A stretch of DNA of 64,000 nt from Bombardia bombarda (Eukaryota; Ascomycota; Sordariomycetes; Sordariales; Lasiosphaeriaceae), in assembly GCA_030512295.1 (NCBI GenBank), contig JAULSR010000003.1:2542001-2606000 (forward strand). The letters run 5' to 3'. Positions within the stretch are counted from its first letter, which is position 1. Each line of letters opens with the position of its first letter. This document shows, one piece after another, positions 23,701 through 34,678 of this stretch. Position numbers and translations under genes: made by a program. The notes beneath the pieces were generated by a model. The model was not told the DNA's origin. It saw only the letters and a list, made by a program, of their open reading frames with translations, and did not search any database.

Positions 23701-25473
23701 GTTTGTGAGATGGAAGAAGGTATATCTGACTGGCCTGGTGGCTCTACAGTCACCGTCACGGGAGGCAAACCAGTAAGCGTTCCATTGGACGTGCCGTTTT
23801 GACCAAAGGGTGCAGTCGTGGATGCACCAGCGTAGCTTCCGGAGTGGTCCGACGGTTCAACTGTAACTGTTCCTGGCGGAGACTGTGAGCTAGACTGGTC
23901 GGGAGTGGTGGTCACTACGGGAGCAGTGACGGTAGCTGTCCCCGGGGCAGTCTCGGGTTGTGACTCAACAAACGATCCAGACCGGTCTGAAGGCTGGGCC
24001 GTGACAGTCCCTGGACCATAGGGGCTGGAGGAGGGGGGCAAACCTGTCACAGTCTGAGGCAGAGATTCGGAAGGCCCGGAAGGCTCGGCAGTGACAGTAA
24101 TCGGGGGTGGTATCATCCAGAATGAGGTATTTGAGAAACGGACACTGCTCGGGAAGGCGCTCGACGGTCCAGTGCCGGGCGGCAATGCCGGCTCTGTTGT
24201 ATAGTTATGTGAGGGCGGGCCAGAGGGGAGACCTGTGGCGGTAGCTGGGGCGCTTTCTGACCGAGTAGAAGATGCTAAAAATGTAGAGAAATCAGATGGA
24301 GCGAAGCTTCCTGTCGCATTGGTTGGAGATGCCGTCACATTTGGGGGGAAACTGGTTGAGGAGAAGTTTGCCGACTGTGATGTGAGGGGATAAGCTGTGC
24401 TGTCCCAATATTAGTCCGGCTGTCACGAGTCTAGCCTGGGGCTCAACTTACCTTGAATTTGAGAAAACAGTGGAGCTCTGGGTTGAGCTAGATGATGAGC
24501 TGGATGTGATATTGGAGCGACAGATACCAGGCGTGATCATCCCGTGCATACACCTGCAGGTGGACAAACAAAGACTTCCGGGAGTTCCATTGGCGGCTCC
24601 ATCATCGCACTCTTCATTGTATGTCGTGTCAGTGCGGTTATTGCCACATCCGATGGGGGTGGCTCCGCGAGCAATGATGTAAGGAATGCCCGATGTGCCA
24701 TCTGCAAATGACCGTTGTCCCTGACCTGTGGCATTCAAGGCTATAGCCAAAGCTGAGAACCCTTTTGAGCCGGTCCTGGGATACTCGGTGAAAGCCTCAT
24801 GAACACTGCAGTTCCAGTTGCTTGCTATGCTATCGTTGAGTGAAGTCATAACGCTGGACTTGGCGACGAGATGTGCATCGTTGAGACAGGGATGGCTGAG
24901 ATTGCCGCGGACTTGAAAGTCTCCAATCTCGGAAAGGGATTCGATTGGCGTGGGCGAGGCAACGCTCTGATAGTAACACGAGAGCGAGAAATACAGTCCG
25001 GTTCCATTTCTACCGGTAGACACAAGACTGATTGAATCTCGCATCATGGCGTAGGCACCTGGAAGTCTGAACCATCTAGCATGGAAAGATGGATCTGTCC
25101 CAATCAAGACCACATTGCCAGTGATGGCGGGCGACCAGACGTGCTTGGTATCGTCTAGGAACTTGATGGTTCTCAGACTAGTATTGCACATGCAGTCGGG
25201 GATGATGATGGCCTTGTATCGAGCAAAGTCGGCCGTGGTCATGCCGTACCATTCATTTTCGCTTCTGCATTGATGGGCTAATGCGTCTGTCAGCTGTGGC
25301 TCAGGTTCAGAGACGACGATGGGCCTGGGTTACGAACCAGTCAGTCCCAGACCAGTGACTTGGTCAAGCTCTGAGTATCTCAAGCCATTCATGTGTGGAA
25401 TTAGCACGTCCTGGGCAAGGGCGAGGCTTGCCCAGATGGCGAGAGCCAGGTGAACATAGTGAGAGGAACGCAT
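20797..25473 (-). CDS. Large Ser/Thr-rich GPI-anchored surface protein with N-terminal GATase-like domain and tandem repeats
   Basis: Five exons: 25473-25338, 25277-24452, 24399-21881, 21819-21686 and 21623-20797, about 1,480 residues. Exon 1 gives a signal peptide (MRSSHYVHLALAIWASLALA). Exon 2 holds FARYKAIIIPD, WSPAITGNVVLIGTDPSFH and a later CDDGAANGTPGSLC motif. The first two resemble a secreted glutamine-amidotransferase-like domain, the last a Cys-rich DUF4215-like motif. Exon 3 is a Ser/Thr/Pro/Gly stalk with repeated PPGQITVTVEPS-type units. Exons 4 and 5 carry Cys-rich CSTCTTTTYIG-type motifs, and a hydrophobic tail ending YLFWSVVMVLVLGMQ fits a GPI signal. One G is missing in a G5 run (plus 21301-21305). 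The first donor, GTTCGT, is weak. It is likely a cell-wall adhesin-type protein; the function is inferred from composition. Confidence 0.8.
21301..21356. repeat. Coding GGAGGC-type hexanucleotide repeat
   Basis: On the minus strand, GGC and GGA codons alternate to encode a Gly run in the C-terminal part of the surface protein. The frame break lies at its edge. Confidence 0.85.
23060..24100 (-). repeat. Tandem Ser/Pro/Gly-rich protein repeats of about 35-45 residues
   Basis: Degenerate units built around PGQITVTVEPSG, then SGQQGTPSG, then a Ser-rich spacer recur about eight times in exon 3 of the surface protein gene. Unit copies differ at many positions, so they are old or diversified duplications rather than a fresh expansion. 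Confidence 0.75.
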
Positions 25474-28400
25474 GGGGGGTACAGGCTACTAAGGAGTGTA
25501 ATAAAAATAGAATGAACGACTAAGGTGCCTATATCTTGAAATATGCACGTTCAGAAACGAGAGACGACTGCAAAGAGTAAGGAACGGCGAGCTCATGTCA
25601 ATTATCTGGGGTGATGAATAACAGAGGACTACTTAATGAGCTACTCCAACTTGTCAACTCTTGTTCCCGGGAGATTAAAGAGAGTCAAAGTAACAAACAG
25701 AAAACACAATACCTGCAGGAAGAATAGGGGATGTTTAACAAACTTGGCCGTAAAGGCGACATGTCCGAAACGGTCTTGCTTTCTAATACCAGGAAACTGG
25801 GTTAATGCTGTTTAACCAAACCATGGCTCATTCGTGATATATACAGCCGCGTAGTACGCGATAAAGCAAGACAGCAATCGGCTGAGGCTCGGATCGCAAA
25901 CAAACAAACCCCTATTTTTGGAGCCTTGACGTGACGCAGCCACCCCCCCGCATGGTCTCCGCCTTGCCCGCGCTGGGCCTCATCTCCCACGTCCATCACG
26001 ACAAGGAAGCTGGTCGGGAGGTAGGATAGCGCGTCCCGGCAGCCCGTCATGCGCTGAAGCCGGGAAGCTCCCGGATGCCGCGCTCATCTGTGCTCTTAGT
26101 CGACGATCTGACGAGGACTGGAGGGTGATAAATGACAGCTGGGAGCTGAGCATGGGCATGGGCAACCCACAAGACATGAGATCAGCTACGACAGACGACT
26201 CGGTCAACTCGAGTCGGGCCGGGCGTACTAAATGTCGTCGCATAGATTGGGACTGGATAGGCAGTTGGGGGGACGAAAAGGCCGGGCTCTGCCGCAGGGC
26301 TGTCCTGACCAGTCCTGACCACTTGGTTGAAGTTGAGAAATTGGCCTTCGAGACATTGGGCCAATGGATTTTACTCGTCCGTCTCTCGCCTTCTTGTGCC
26401 ATGTTACACGGTGCTGGAGAAGGAAGGGCTACTGCAGTCCCGATCGGACAGGCCTCAGCGACGAACTTGATGGGACGAAACAGGCGATGGTGCGAGGATG
26501 GATGCGCATGTCATGCATGAAATCAATCATTCCATAGATCCGTACCTGAACCCGTACCTGGAGCCGCACCTGGGGCCTCTCCCCTGGACCTTCGTGTTGC
26601 ACAACTTCCGAGACCTGCTGCCGAATCGCGTACATACGACCTCCATGTACGCAACCTGTAACTAAACAGGAACGAGCAGCTGAGCTGAGAGAGGGAGGCT
26701 CAAGAACCCACGAAAGAGGTCAAGAGGTCAAAAGGGGCCAAGTTTGGAGTGGCAAAAAAAGGGAAAGTTCAAATTGAAGCAGGTAAAATTGATGGGCAGT
26801 GACACAGAGCCCTCGCGGAGCTAAGAGGTTTGTGTAAGCTGTTCAGGTCATGGAAGTGCTGCTATCCGCCCAAAGCTATGGGAAGAGCAGGACGGGACCC
26901 AGATACCCAGGCACCTGCCGTCAGGTTGTCAGGCAAAAAGGACGCACCTGCCTTGCCTTCTGGACCGGTGAAAGTAAATTAACTAATCCATCTGATAAAT
27001 GATGAGATATACAGAGCGCGCCTTCCCCCTCGGTCGGGCTCGCCGCGATTAAACGGAAGGCACGGGTGACGATCGACGGCACCCGGGCGGATGGAAGTCG
27101 CGATGGAAAGACTGGACGGTAAACGCCCAGAGTCTAAACCCTAAACCGCGGAAGTGGCCGTGAAGAACTGTTGGTTTAGGTTTAGTAACTTGCATTCTTG
27201 TTTTGAAATTGATTTATGAACAGATTCCATTCCATTGGAGTACCGGACTAAGGACCGGGCCTTTCGAGGCGGGCATCGAGCAGCCCGTGCGTGTGTGAGA
27301 GATACCTAGGTAATGATGAAAAAAAAACCCGGTGGTCCCGAAATACGCATCCAATACGACCAATAACTGCCCAAGTATCCACTAGCGTTCACGGGTGAAC
27401 GTTTATATCCCATTTAAAACTCACTAGACCGCACGTTGCTAAGCCTCCATTCGTGCTGTTGCCCAATGACTAAGGCCATCAAGCCTGACGCCTGCCTGTG
27501 GCTTACATCGCCACTTCCCAGTTCTACATAGGTACCTAGGTTATTAGGAACACTGTGGCATCTCCCGCGACTTCCGCCTGTCTTTCAGCGACCTAAGCCT
27601 GCATGCAGCCCTATAAAGGTCGGTGTGCAGTACCGAACGGCCTGGGAGACGGTAGAATATACAGGGGAGTCACGTTGGGAGGTAGCAGGGCTAGGCAGAG
27701 CTAGGGACGCATCAATGCATGCAAGAACGATGCGGGCGGACAGGCAGGCAGGGAAGGCAGGGAAGGCAGGTATAGATTAACGACGGAAGGAGCATAGGAC
27801 ATCCCAATGCGACATGGGACCACCCAAGGTTTCCCGTACATACGGCACACCAACTGGATGGTTGATTACTCGATTCCTTCCAGATTCTCTGCCCACCAAT
27901 GAACTTAATAACCTACCACGGTTCTACTTTAACCTAAACCACATCGCCGAACTTTTAACACCGTCCGAGAATAGTCTAGCCAACGACTGTGGAAAACGAC
28001 AATGGCGCTAGAGGAGCGGCTTATTGACACGGGAAGATCCCGGGCCCGGGATCGGCTCCCTACGGCGCTACCTCCCTCGCTTCGTTGCCTGCCTCACGAC
28101 CTGGATACTTCGTTTCCTAATCAAGAAGCCGTCACGATGCCATAGCCAAGGGTAGTGCTCGACGACGACATGTACATGGCCGTACCTCCAGCTCGTATTA
28201 CTATCATTGGGCCCCTGGCAAGGCACGCAAGCTCAGGCACAAGCTCGATAATTGAACGCCGCCTCAAACTTTGTGATACCCTCAGTCCCGAATATCGACT
28301 CGCCACGCCGCTCCACTACCTCATCGTGGAGCAGCAGTATCTCGTGCCCAGAGCAGCGGCAGACACCATGCAGCAATCATGCAGCTAGCATGCAGTCAGG

Positions 28401-29131
28401 AAAAGAGTGCAACATCATCTCCCCTACTCTGGAAACCGTGGCTCCCTCGAGTCTCCCAGTCGGCGGCATTCCCCCACGTCCACCGCCCGCCCCCCATGCC
28501 GGCCATGCCTGCCCATGGAATACCGTGGCCTGTCATCTCGGAGGCCATGCCATCCACCTATCATCGCTCGGTCATATCATCTCAGCTGTCTCCGTGTTGA
28601 GCCCTTGGCGCGCCAATCGTCCCCGTGTCGGATCTACGGCGTCGTCGTCACTTGCGGGCAACAGGAGAGCCGCTTAGGGATGCCCTGGCTACGCCCAAAC
28701 GTCATGATCTTGATCCCACCTGGCGGTCCTACTTTGCCTATCTATCTACCACCTACCAAGTTAGATACCATGTCGCCTCTCGGCTGACCGGGCGCCTTGG
28801 TATTTTTCACGGCGGTATCTGATCACCTATTCGCTTCCGTGGCTTTCCAGGAATGCAACCAACATCATAGTTTGCCCTGACAGCTGTGAGTCGTTCGGCC
28901 GCCGACTGTTATCTCGGTCATGGTACCTGTCGGTTACCAGTAGCGGCATCTACTTCAAGCATCAGACGGGACAGGGTTAGTGTTTGGCTTGACTTGATAT
29001 AACTAGGCAACGTGGAAGCAAGGAGATGCCGGTTTAGTTGTCAACCTCAGCAGTAGTAAATCGTTCAGCCTCGTTCCTTCGACCCTTTCTCAAAGTGTCT
29101 CCGGCATACTAAGAGAGAAACTAACACCAAA
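25474..29131. other. Long intergenic region, about 3.6 kb
   Basis: I see no exon I can support on either strand. Two structured spots lie here: a near-perfect inverted repeat at 27134-27185 and a perfect 18-nt palindrome at 28036-28053. Short CCTAGGTA-like and TACCTAGG-like motifs recur near 27305 and 27535. The base composition is not strikingly AT-rich, so there is no sign of strong repeat-induced mutation. Confidence 0.5.
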
Positions 29132-30449
29132 ATGGGTCAACATGAATCCCGAGCTGTCTTTGACAGCCTGCTAGCAAAGACACATGTTGAGCACGCTTTG
29201 CTTCAACCAGATGGCCGTCACAACGATATTCCTATGGTAAGGCTGCTTGGTCTTACTCACACCATCATATCTCATACGGGCCCAGGCTAACCAGACCAGG
29301 CCCTCGTTACTCTACTTTCTATCGACGGATCTCCGATTCAGCTTCAGGCTGTGTACGAGTCGGAGAAGACTGGTCTCGGGTCTTGGCGCCCGTCCCCGGA
29401 GAGTATCACAGATGAGGCGGGTAAGACACAGTTCTTGGGTGACGTCCGGTATGTACAGCCACAAACCCGAGCCCTGACTAACATGCGTGGTTCTTGTGCT
29501 GACCCTTTGTGGCATCAGGTTTCAACGAGCGTACATGACTTACTTCAGCATGGAAAATGGCAGATTTATGGGGAACTCCAAGGCCCTCGCCATGTCACAC
29601 CTGCTTACCGGTCCCAAGCCTTTGATCTACGGTCTATTCGGCGGGCTGGGCATCCCAATGGTCTTTCTAGGCGATGGCATTGAGCTGCAGTCGGCCATCT
29701 TGGTGGTCGAGTCCTTGACTCTGACCGCGGTGGACTGGACAAGTCAGATACACGACCTCCTGACGCATCCTCAGCTTGCGCGGTTAGCCGATGAGCTCCT
29801 GCCGCCCGAAGAAATCATAGGCCGCGTCTCGTATGATGGACGGCTCAGCGGCCTGATGAAGTCCGGCCCGGGCTACCACGAGGTGTCAAACATATTCCTC
29901 AACCAGAGTGCCAGGGCGGCTGTTCTCGATTATGTCCACAAGCTTGACTGTCGAGATATTGCGGTCGTTTTGCAGCAGCTCTCGGACCTATCGGTTCTCA
30001 TGCTCTGCGCGACACATAAGGCTGGCATGCCTGCCTTTGACTTTTACCTCGGCCATCTTCCGGCGCTCGTCACCAGCCTAAGGGTGCTGGTAGAGACCTT
30101 CTTGGAGGAAGGCCATAAGATGATTCTTGTTCGCGGGGTATGGCTTCTCATGGTGCTGGCGTACATCACGCAGCTCCGGCCCGTGGTCAACCGGGCGCTC
30201 GTGGATTCGGTGGAGCTTCCCGAAGGTGGAAATGTCTGGTTGACTATGATGAGCGAATTTCGCGAGGAGAGAGACAGCGACCTGTGGCTTCTGCGGGCGT
30301 TGAGGAGCCTATGGGAGCTCGGAAAGGCCAGTAGTAGCGACATGGGGGACAGCCTCTATGGAAAAGCGGCATGGAAACTGGTATCTGAGTGGCAGAGGTG
30401 GACCGGGCTTGGGGGAGAGAAGGAGGAGACGTTGAATATCAGGCTTTGA
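29132..30449 (+). CDS. Questin oxidase-like protein (DUF4243-type), tentative
   Basis: Exons 29132-29236, 29300-29448 and 29519-30449, with standard GTAAGG and GTATGT donors and CAG acceptors, in matching phases; 394 residues. MGQHESRAVFDSLLAKTHVEHALLQ-type residues open the protein. Exon 2 begins ALVTLLSIDGSPIQLQAVYE, similar to the HALLALYALGAS-PEQLQ pattern of questin oxidase family proteins. Further support is LTGPKPLIYGLFGGLG and ESLTLTAVDW. Family members are Baeyer-Villiger-type oxygenases in aflatoxin-like and anthraquinone pathways, but many homologues have no known role. No other secondary-metabolism gene is adjacent, so a biosynthetic role is not supported by context. Confidence 0.65.
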
Positions 30450-32986
30450 TGACGTTGGTTGTATGAAATGATGATGCGGGGGTTTTGATTGTTTGGGCGA
30501 GCGTGTAGATTTGAGATGTTACTATCGGCGGATCGAGTTGGTTTGCTGTCGTGTCAGACGCGGAACGGACTGACTAGCTGGCAAACCGACCGACGGACCG
30601 AGGTGCTTACTTTCCATTCGTTTTCGAGTTGCCTCCTTGCTAGGCAACAACTACATTAGTCACATGGTCACAAAAAGGGGGTGAGGGGTTAGACTACGGT
30701 AGATAGATAGATAGATAAATACTAGATAGACAAAAAACTTAGTAGTAGTAGTATGGGGCTGTTTTCGGGATATCTTTTCTCTGGACGTCGTATGTTTGGA
30801 TGACTATTGTGCTGTTGGTACTGCACGCCTCCTCGACCACCAACAGCTTGTGCCAACCCTGCGTTGAGTTTTGGGGATAGAATTTACTTTCCCGCTTTAC
30901 AGACTTGGAGGACATATGTAAGCACCGGTAATAATTGCAAACGAGATCTCTTCCAAACACCGCGATTCATTCTGCTAGTTCTAGAACTATTGGTTGCCTC
31001 CCCGTGCCGTCGGGGAGGGTGATACGAGATTATGAGTGGCAAATGGTGCGAGAAAGTAAAGTCGTCGAACGTCGTATATGAGACCAACCGGATTGACATT
31101 TGGTTATCCAAGTGGAATGGGTTGAGAAGGATACCAGAGAGAGTATAGTTACAAGATGGCATGTTTGCTAACTGAGTTGAGTTTGCGTTTACGTTGTGAT
31201 AGCGTGAGTGAGGTACCAAGATACTTGGGTTTATTCACAATGCTATTTTCTTTTTGTCTAGGTACTTAAGAGAATTGACAGGATAGTTGAGATGGTTGTT
31301 TAAGTTTCAGCAGTCTTGTGGAGGGGGAATATTACCGGTGATGAAGATCATGAGTAGGATACTACCTTCAGTCTCAATTACTATGAGAGAGAGGACTCGT
31401 AGGTCTATTAATTTACTAATTAGTTACTTTCTTATCTAAGTAAAAAGTGATGCACATGCCATAGGTGGGTAACCAGGTAGCAGCTACCAAGGCACCCACA
31501 TCACAAGAACAGTCACAAGAACGCTCGGTGTTAAGAGGGAAAACTACAGAGGCGGATGTTTGTGGGTTTCGATGAGCGGGTTTGCTCAAATTTTTGACGT
31601 TGTTGGAACATATTTGATCCCCTGACCCAGACCCAGACAAATGGCAGTGTAAGTGTGAATAAATTGTAATGGGTCGTGATGTACAAAAGAGGTAAAGATG
31701 TGATGCAAGGTAGTAAGCACCTTGTTTTGACGGCCAGTGTTTTTGTGCGATCTATTAACCTGGGCTATTCGGGCCAGTGGGATTCAACCGGCCGATACCG
31801 GGTAGGCAAGATAAATTGGGAGAAAGATATGAGCTATGTTGGTTGAGCGGGTTGCTGACTACTACACCACAGAGAGTCATGTGCCATGCATGCATACGCA
31901 GGATGCATGAAGAAAGGGTGCAGTGCATGCGTGATAACTGAAGTATTGATTGATCTGGTCTGGACTGGGGGCTGTGGCTGGGTTCATGACGGATCGGATC
32001 GATCAGCAAAGCCTCACAATAATGTTCTATCGTTAAGCAGGCAGGGAATATCCTACTTGTTCCTTGTGTGACATTTGTCATTTGGTATCAATAATATATG
32101 TATAAGCGTTTGATGATGAATGGGGATGTTTCATTGCTATTGTTTATTTTGGTCGGGGGCAATTGTAGGTGAGACCATGGCAGTTATGACGTGTTTTCTA
32201 TTTGACTTCTTTTACTAAAAGGGAACTAAATGTGGCAGGATATTGGGTGACGTTCGATCGAATGGACGAATTGGGAAATATGTCATCACTAACGACATAA
32301 TATTGAAAGGCGACATGTGCGTATTTCGCTGCTATGCTGATATATTCCGAGTCCCTCGGTGAGCAGATAGGCATGATTGGAATCATGAATACAAACCTAT
32401 ACGAAGTACGAGACATTCGTACATTATGTCGTATTCTGAGCCATTCCAAACTTTCGCCTGCTGTGTTCACAGAGTGGTTAGTATACGACCTACACTTGGT
32501 TTATTATACGCTGCAGGATATATGTGTCTTGGTTAGGTAGGTACGAACACTGTACTTCAACATTAACATCTTACAATGTACAATGCGTTGGGGAAGTGAC
32601 ACGAAAAGCTCTCTACGGGATACGTACGTATTCGTACCGGAGAAAAGGCCCCCAAATCTTCACCTATACCCCTAACCCTGTCAAAAACACCTTTCACTTT
32701 ACACAGGGAGGCTGAAGAGGTAAGTCACCGGACCGAGTGCGTTGTGGTCAAAAACAACAATGAATCCGGTTCCTTGGAGTGGCACATAACGACAGGGCTA
32801 GGTGTCGAAAGCATCATTCCACCCATTTTTTCATATCTATTTATTATACACAAGTTCGTTTCGTTTGATATCAGGTAGAGGGGAAAAATTACAAGGTTTG
32901 GAAAAAATACACATCTCGTACAACACATTGGCAGGCCACTGGCCCGGCCAGCCGTCCTCACCCCATCCATCAATCCATCAATCCAC
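30450..32986. other. Intergenic region between convergent genes, about 2.5 kb
   Basis: Relatively AT-rich. A GATA microsatellite lies at 30702-30719. A weak tRNA-like pattern on the minus strand near 31745-31880 is discussed under findings. No coding exon is supported. Confidence 0.5.
30702..30719. repeat. GATA tetranucleotide microsatellite
   Basis: About four consecutive GATA units followed by degenerate copies. Confidence 0.8.
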
Positions 32987-33934
32987 TTAAGCATCAATAA
33001 ACCCCTTGACATTATTCAACCACGCCAAATACTCCCTCTGCTCCTTCATGTCCATGTACTCGGGCACGAACGCCGCTAGCGCCTGTGTGATGCCCCTGTC
33101 CTCGAGGTAGCGCTCCATCAGGACCTGGAGGTCCTCGTCGAGGCTGCCGAAGGGCGGGCCCGGGTAGGCGTCCTGGGCGGCGTGGGTGGCGTCGGGGCTA
33201 GCGCCGTGGGCGAGCTTGGCGTCCTTGTAGTAGAAGAGGTTCTCGACCACGACGGCGCCGTCCTGGGCGACCGCCTCGATGGTTAGCGCGCCCTTGGAGG
33301 GCTTCTCGACCACGATGGTTAGGCGGACGGGCACGTCGGGCTCTGCGTTGCCGCCGAGGTCTTCCTCGTCGGCCTCCTCGTCGGCCTCGGACCGCTGGTT
33401 AGACTTGGGGCCGTCGAGCTCCTCGTCGGCAAGCGCACCGTCCTCGTCGTACATGTCGTTCTCCTGCTCGTAGTTGTGCAGGTCGGCGATGGAGAAGGAG
33501 ACGGTGATCCTGGGAGGGGAAGGTTAGCGCCAGCGCAGTATACTAGGATATGAGTAAAGGACTCACTTCTCGTTGCCATATGTGCGGGTCAGGATGACAT
33601 CCTCCTTGCCGGGGGTATCCTGGATCTCGAAGGGGCCGTTCTCGATAAAGTCCTTGATGCTGGCGGGCATGGGCTCGTTCTCCTTGACGTCCTGCTCGAA
33701 CTCGATCTCGCTGGCGAGCTTGGCCGAGAGCTCCTCGTCCGTCTCGCTGCTGGTGGCGGCTCTCCGGAAGAGGGTGGTGGAGAAGGCAGAGGCTTGTTGG
33801 GGGCGGAGGAAGGCGGCCGACTGTGTCTTTGCGATTGTGCGCATGGCCGACTGTGTGCTGCGGCCCATTGTGGACGAGGACGCTCTGGAGAGAGCGCGGG
33901 GCGCTGAGCGCGCGAGGGCACGGAGGGACATCAT
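32987..33934 (-). CDS. MAM33: Mitochondrial acidic protein MAM33 / p32 (C1QBP) family
   Basis: Exons 33934-33567 and 33509-32987 (donor GTGAGT, acceptor CCCAG), about 296 residues. The first roughly 55 residues are rich in Arg, Ser and Ala (MMSLRALARSAPRALSRASS), typical of a mitochondrial targeting peptide. The mature part begins around ELSAKLASEIEFEQ, with family-wide features FTIENGPFEIQDTPG-like DFIENGPFEIQD, an acidic loop and the C-terminal LEDRGITQALAAFVPEYMD and YLAWLNNVKGF. MAM33 homologues form acidic, doughnut-shaped trimers in the mitochondrial matrix and help respiratory complex and ribosome biogenesis. The second start codon (Met 2) is equally possible. Confidence 0.92.
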
Positions 33935-34678
33935 TTTGATGTGTGGAGAGGGAGGCGGTGGTGGTGGTGGTTGATGGGTCGTGATGTGGTGGTGGTGGTG
34001 GTGATGGTGGTTGTGACAGATGTGGGTGAACTGGGTGTAGGCGAAGAAAATTTACGTCAATTGACTTTGGCACGTTAATGTATGACCGGACAGGCACCTT
34101 GCGCGCTTCCGCCGGCCCAAGCTTCGAAATTTCCCTACTTAGGTAGTAGTGTAGCTGTTAAGCGCACGGGCCATGACGCGCGCGTCTACGTAACCGCCAG
34201 TTGGCGGCCTTCAACCATCCATTTCATGTTGGGTGTCGCGACTTTTGCTTTCTCTCCCTTTTTTTTTCCTTTCTTTTTTTTTTCCTTTCTTTTTTTTTCT
34301 TTCTTTCTTTTTTTTCTTTCCTTTGTAGATGAGTTCCAATACACCCACCGAGTCTAGAGTCTTGTCGGATTTACGATCAATCAGAGGCATACAGCCGTCA
34401 GGCTGTGACGGCTGTGATTGGTCGACAGGATGCAAAACAGTGGGGATTGGTCACGTGTCCCAGGAACCCCTCCAAACACCACCCACTTCCTGTCCCCGTA
34501 GTTCGTGATCCTTTTACATAGACAAGCAGATCAATACAACAACAACAACCCCCAACCAACCCGTTCTCTACTGTTACTATAGTGACTAGTACGAATGACC
34601 TTGTCATTCCAACAAGTCTAGGTAGTAATTATTATCCTTGGCGCCTTTTACAAGAATTCTGCTGCTTCTGAAGTCGCC
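33935..34678. other. Divergent intergenic region of MAM33 and the hypothetical gene
   Basis: It contains a TGG-rich tract at about 33957-34012, just upstream of the MAM33 start, and a polypyrimidine tract at 34242-34324 (listed separately). Probable promoters for both flanking genes lie here. Confidence 0.5.
34242..34324. repeat. Polypyrimidine tract (T-rich with C)
   Basis: About 80 bases of almost pure T and C on the plus strand. Such tracts are common near fungal promoters. Confidence 0.9.

Noticed and set aside
27131..27190. Internal telomere repeat
   Set aside because: Only two units per arm in opposite orientations; reported instead as a hairpin.
25474..29131. Degenerate transposon or RIP-mutated repeat
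   Set aside because: No transposase or reverse transcriptase fragments seen, no AT shift typical of RIP, no flanking repeats recognised by eye.
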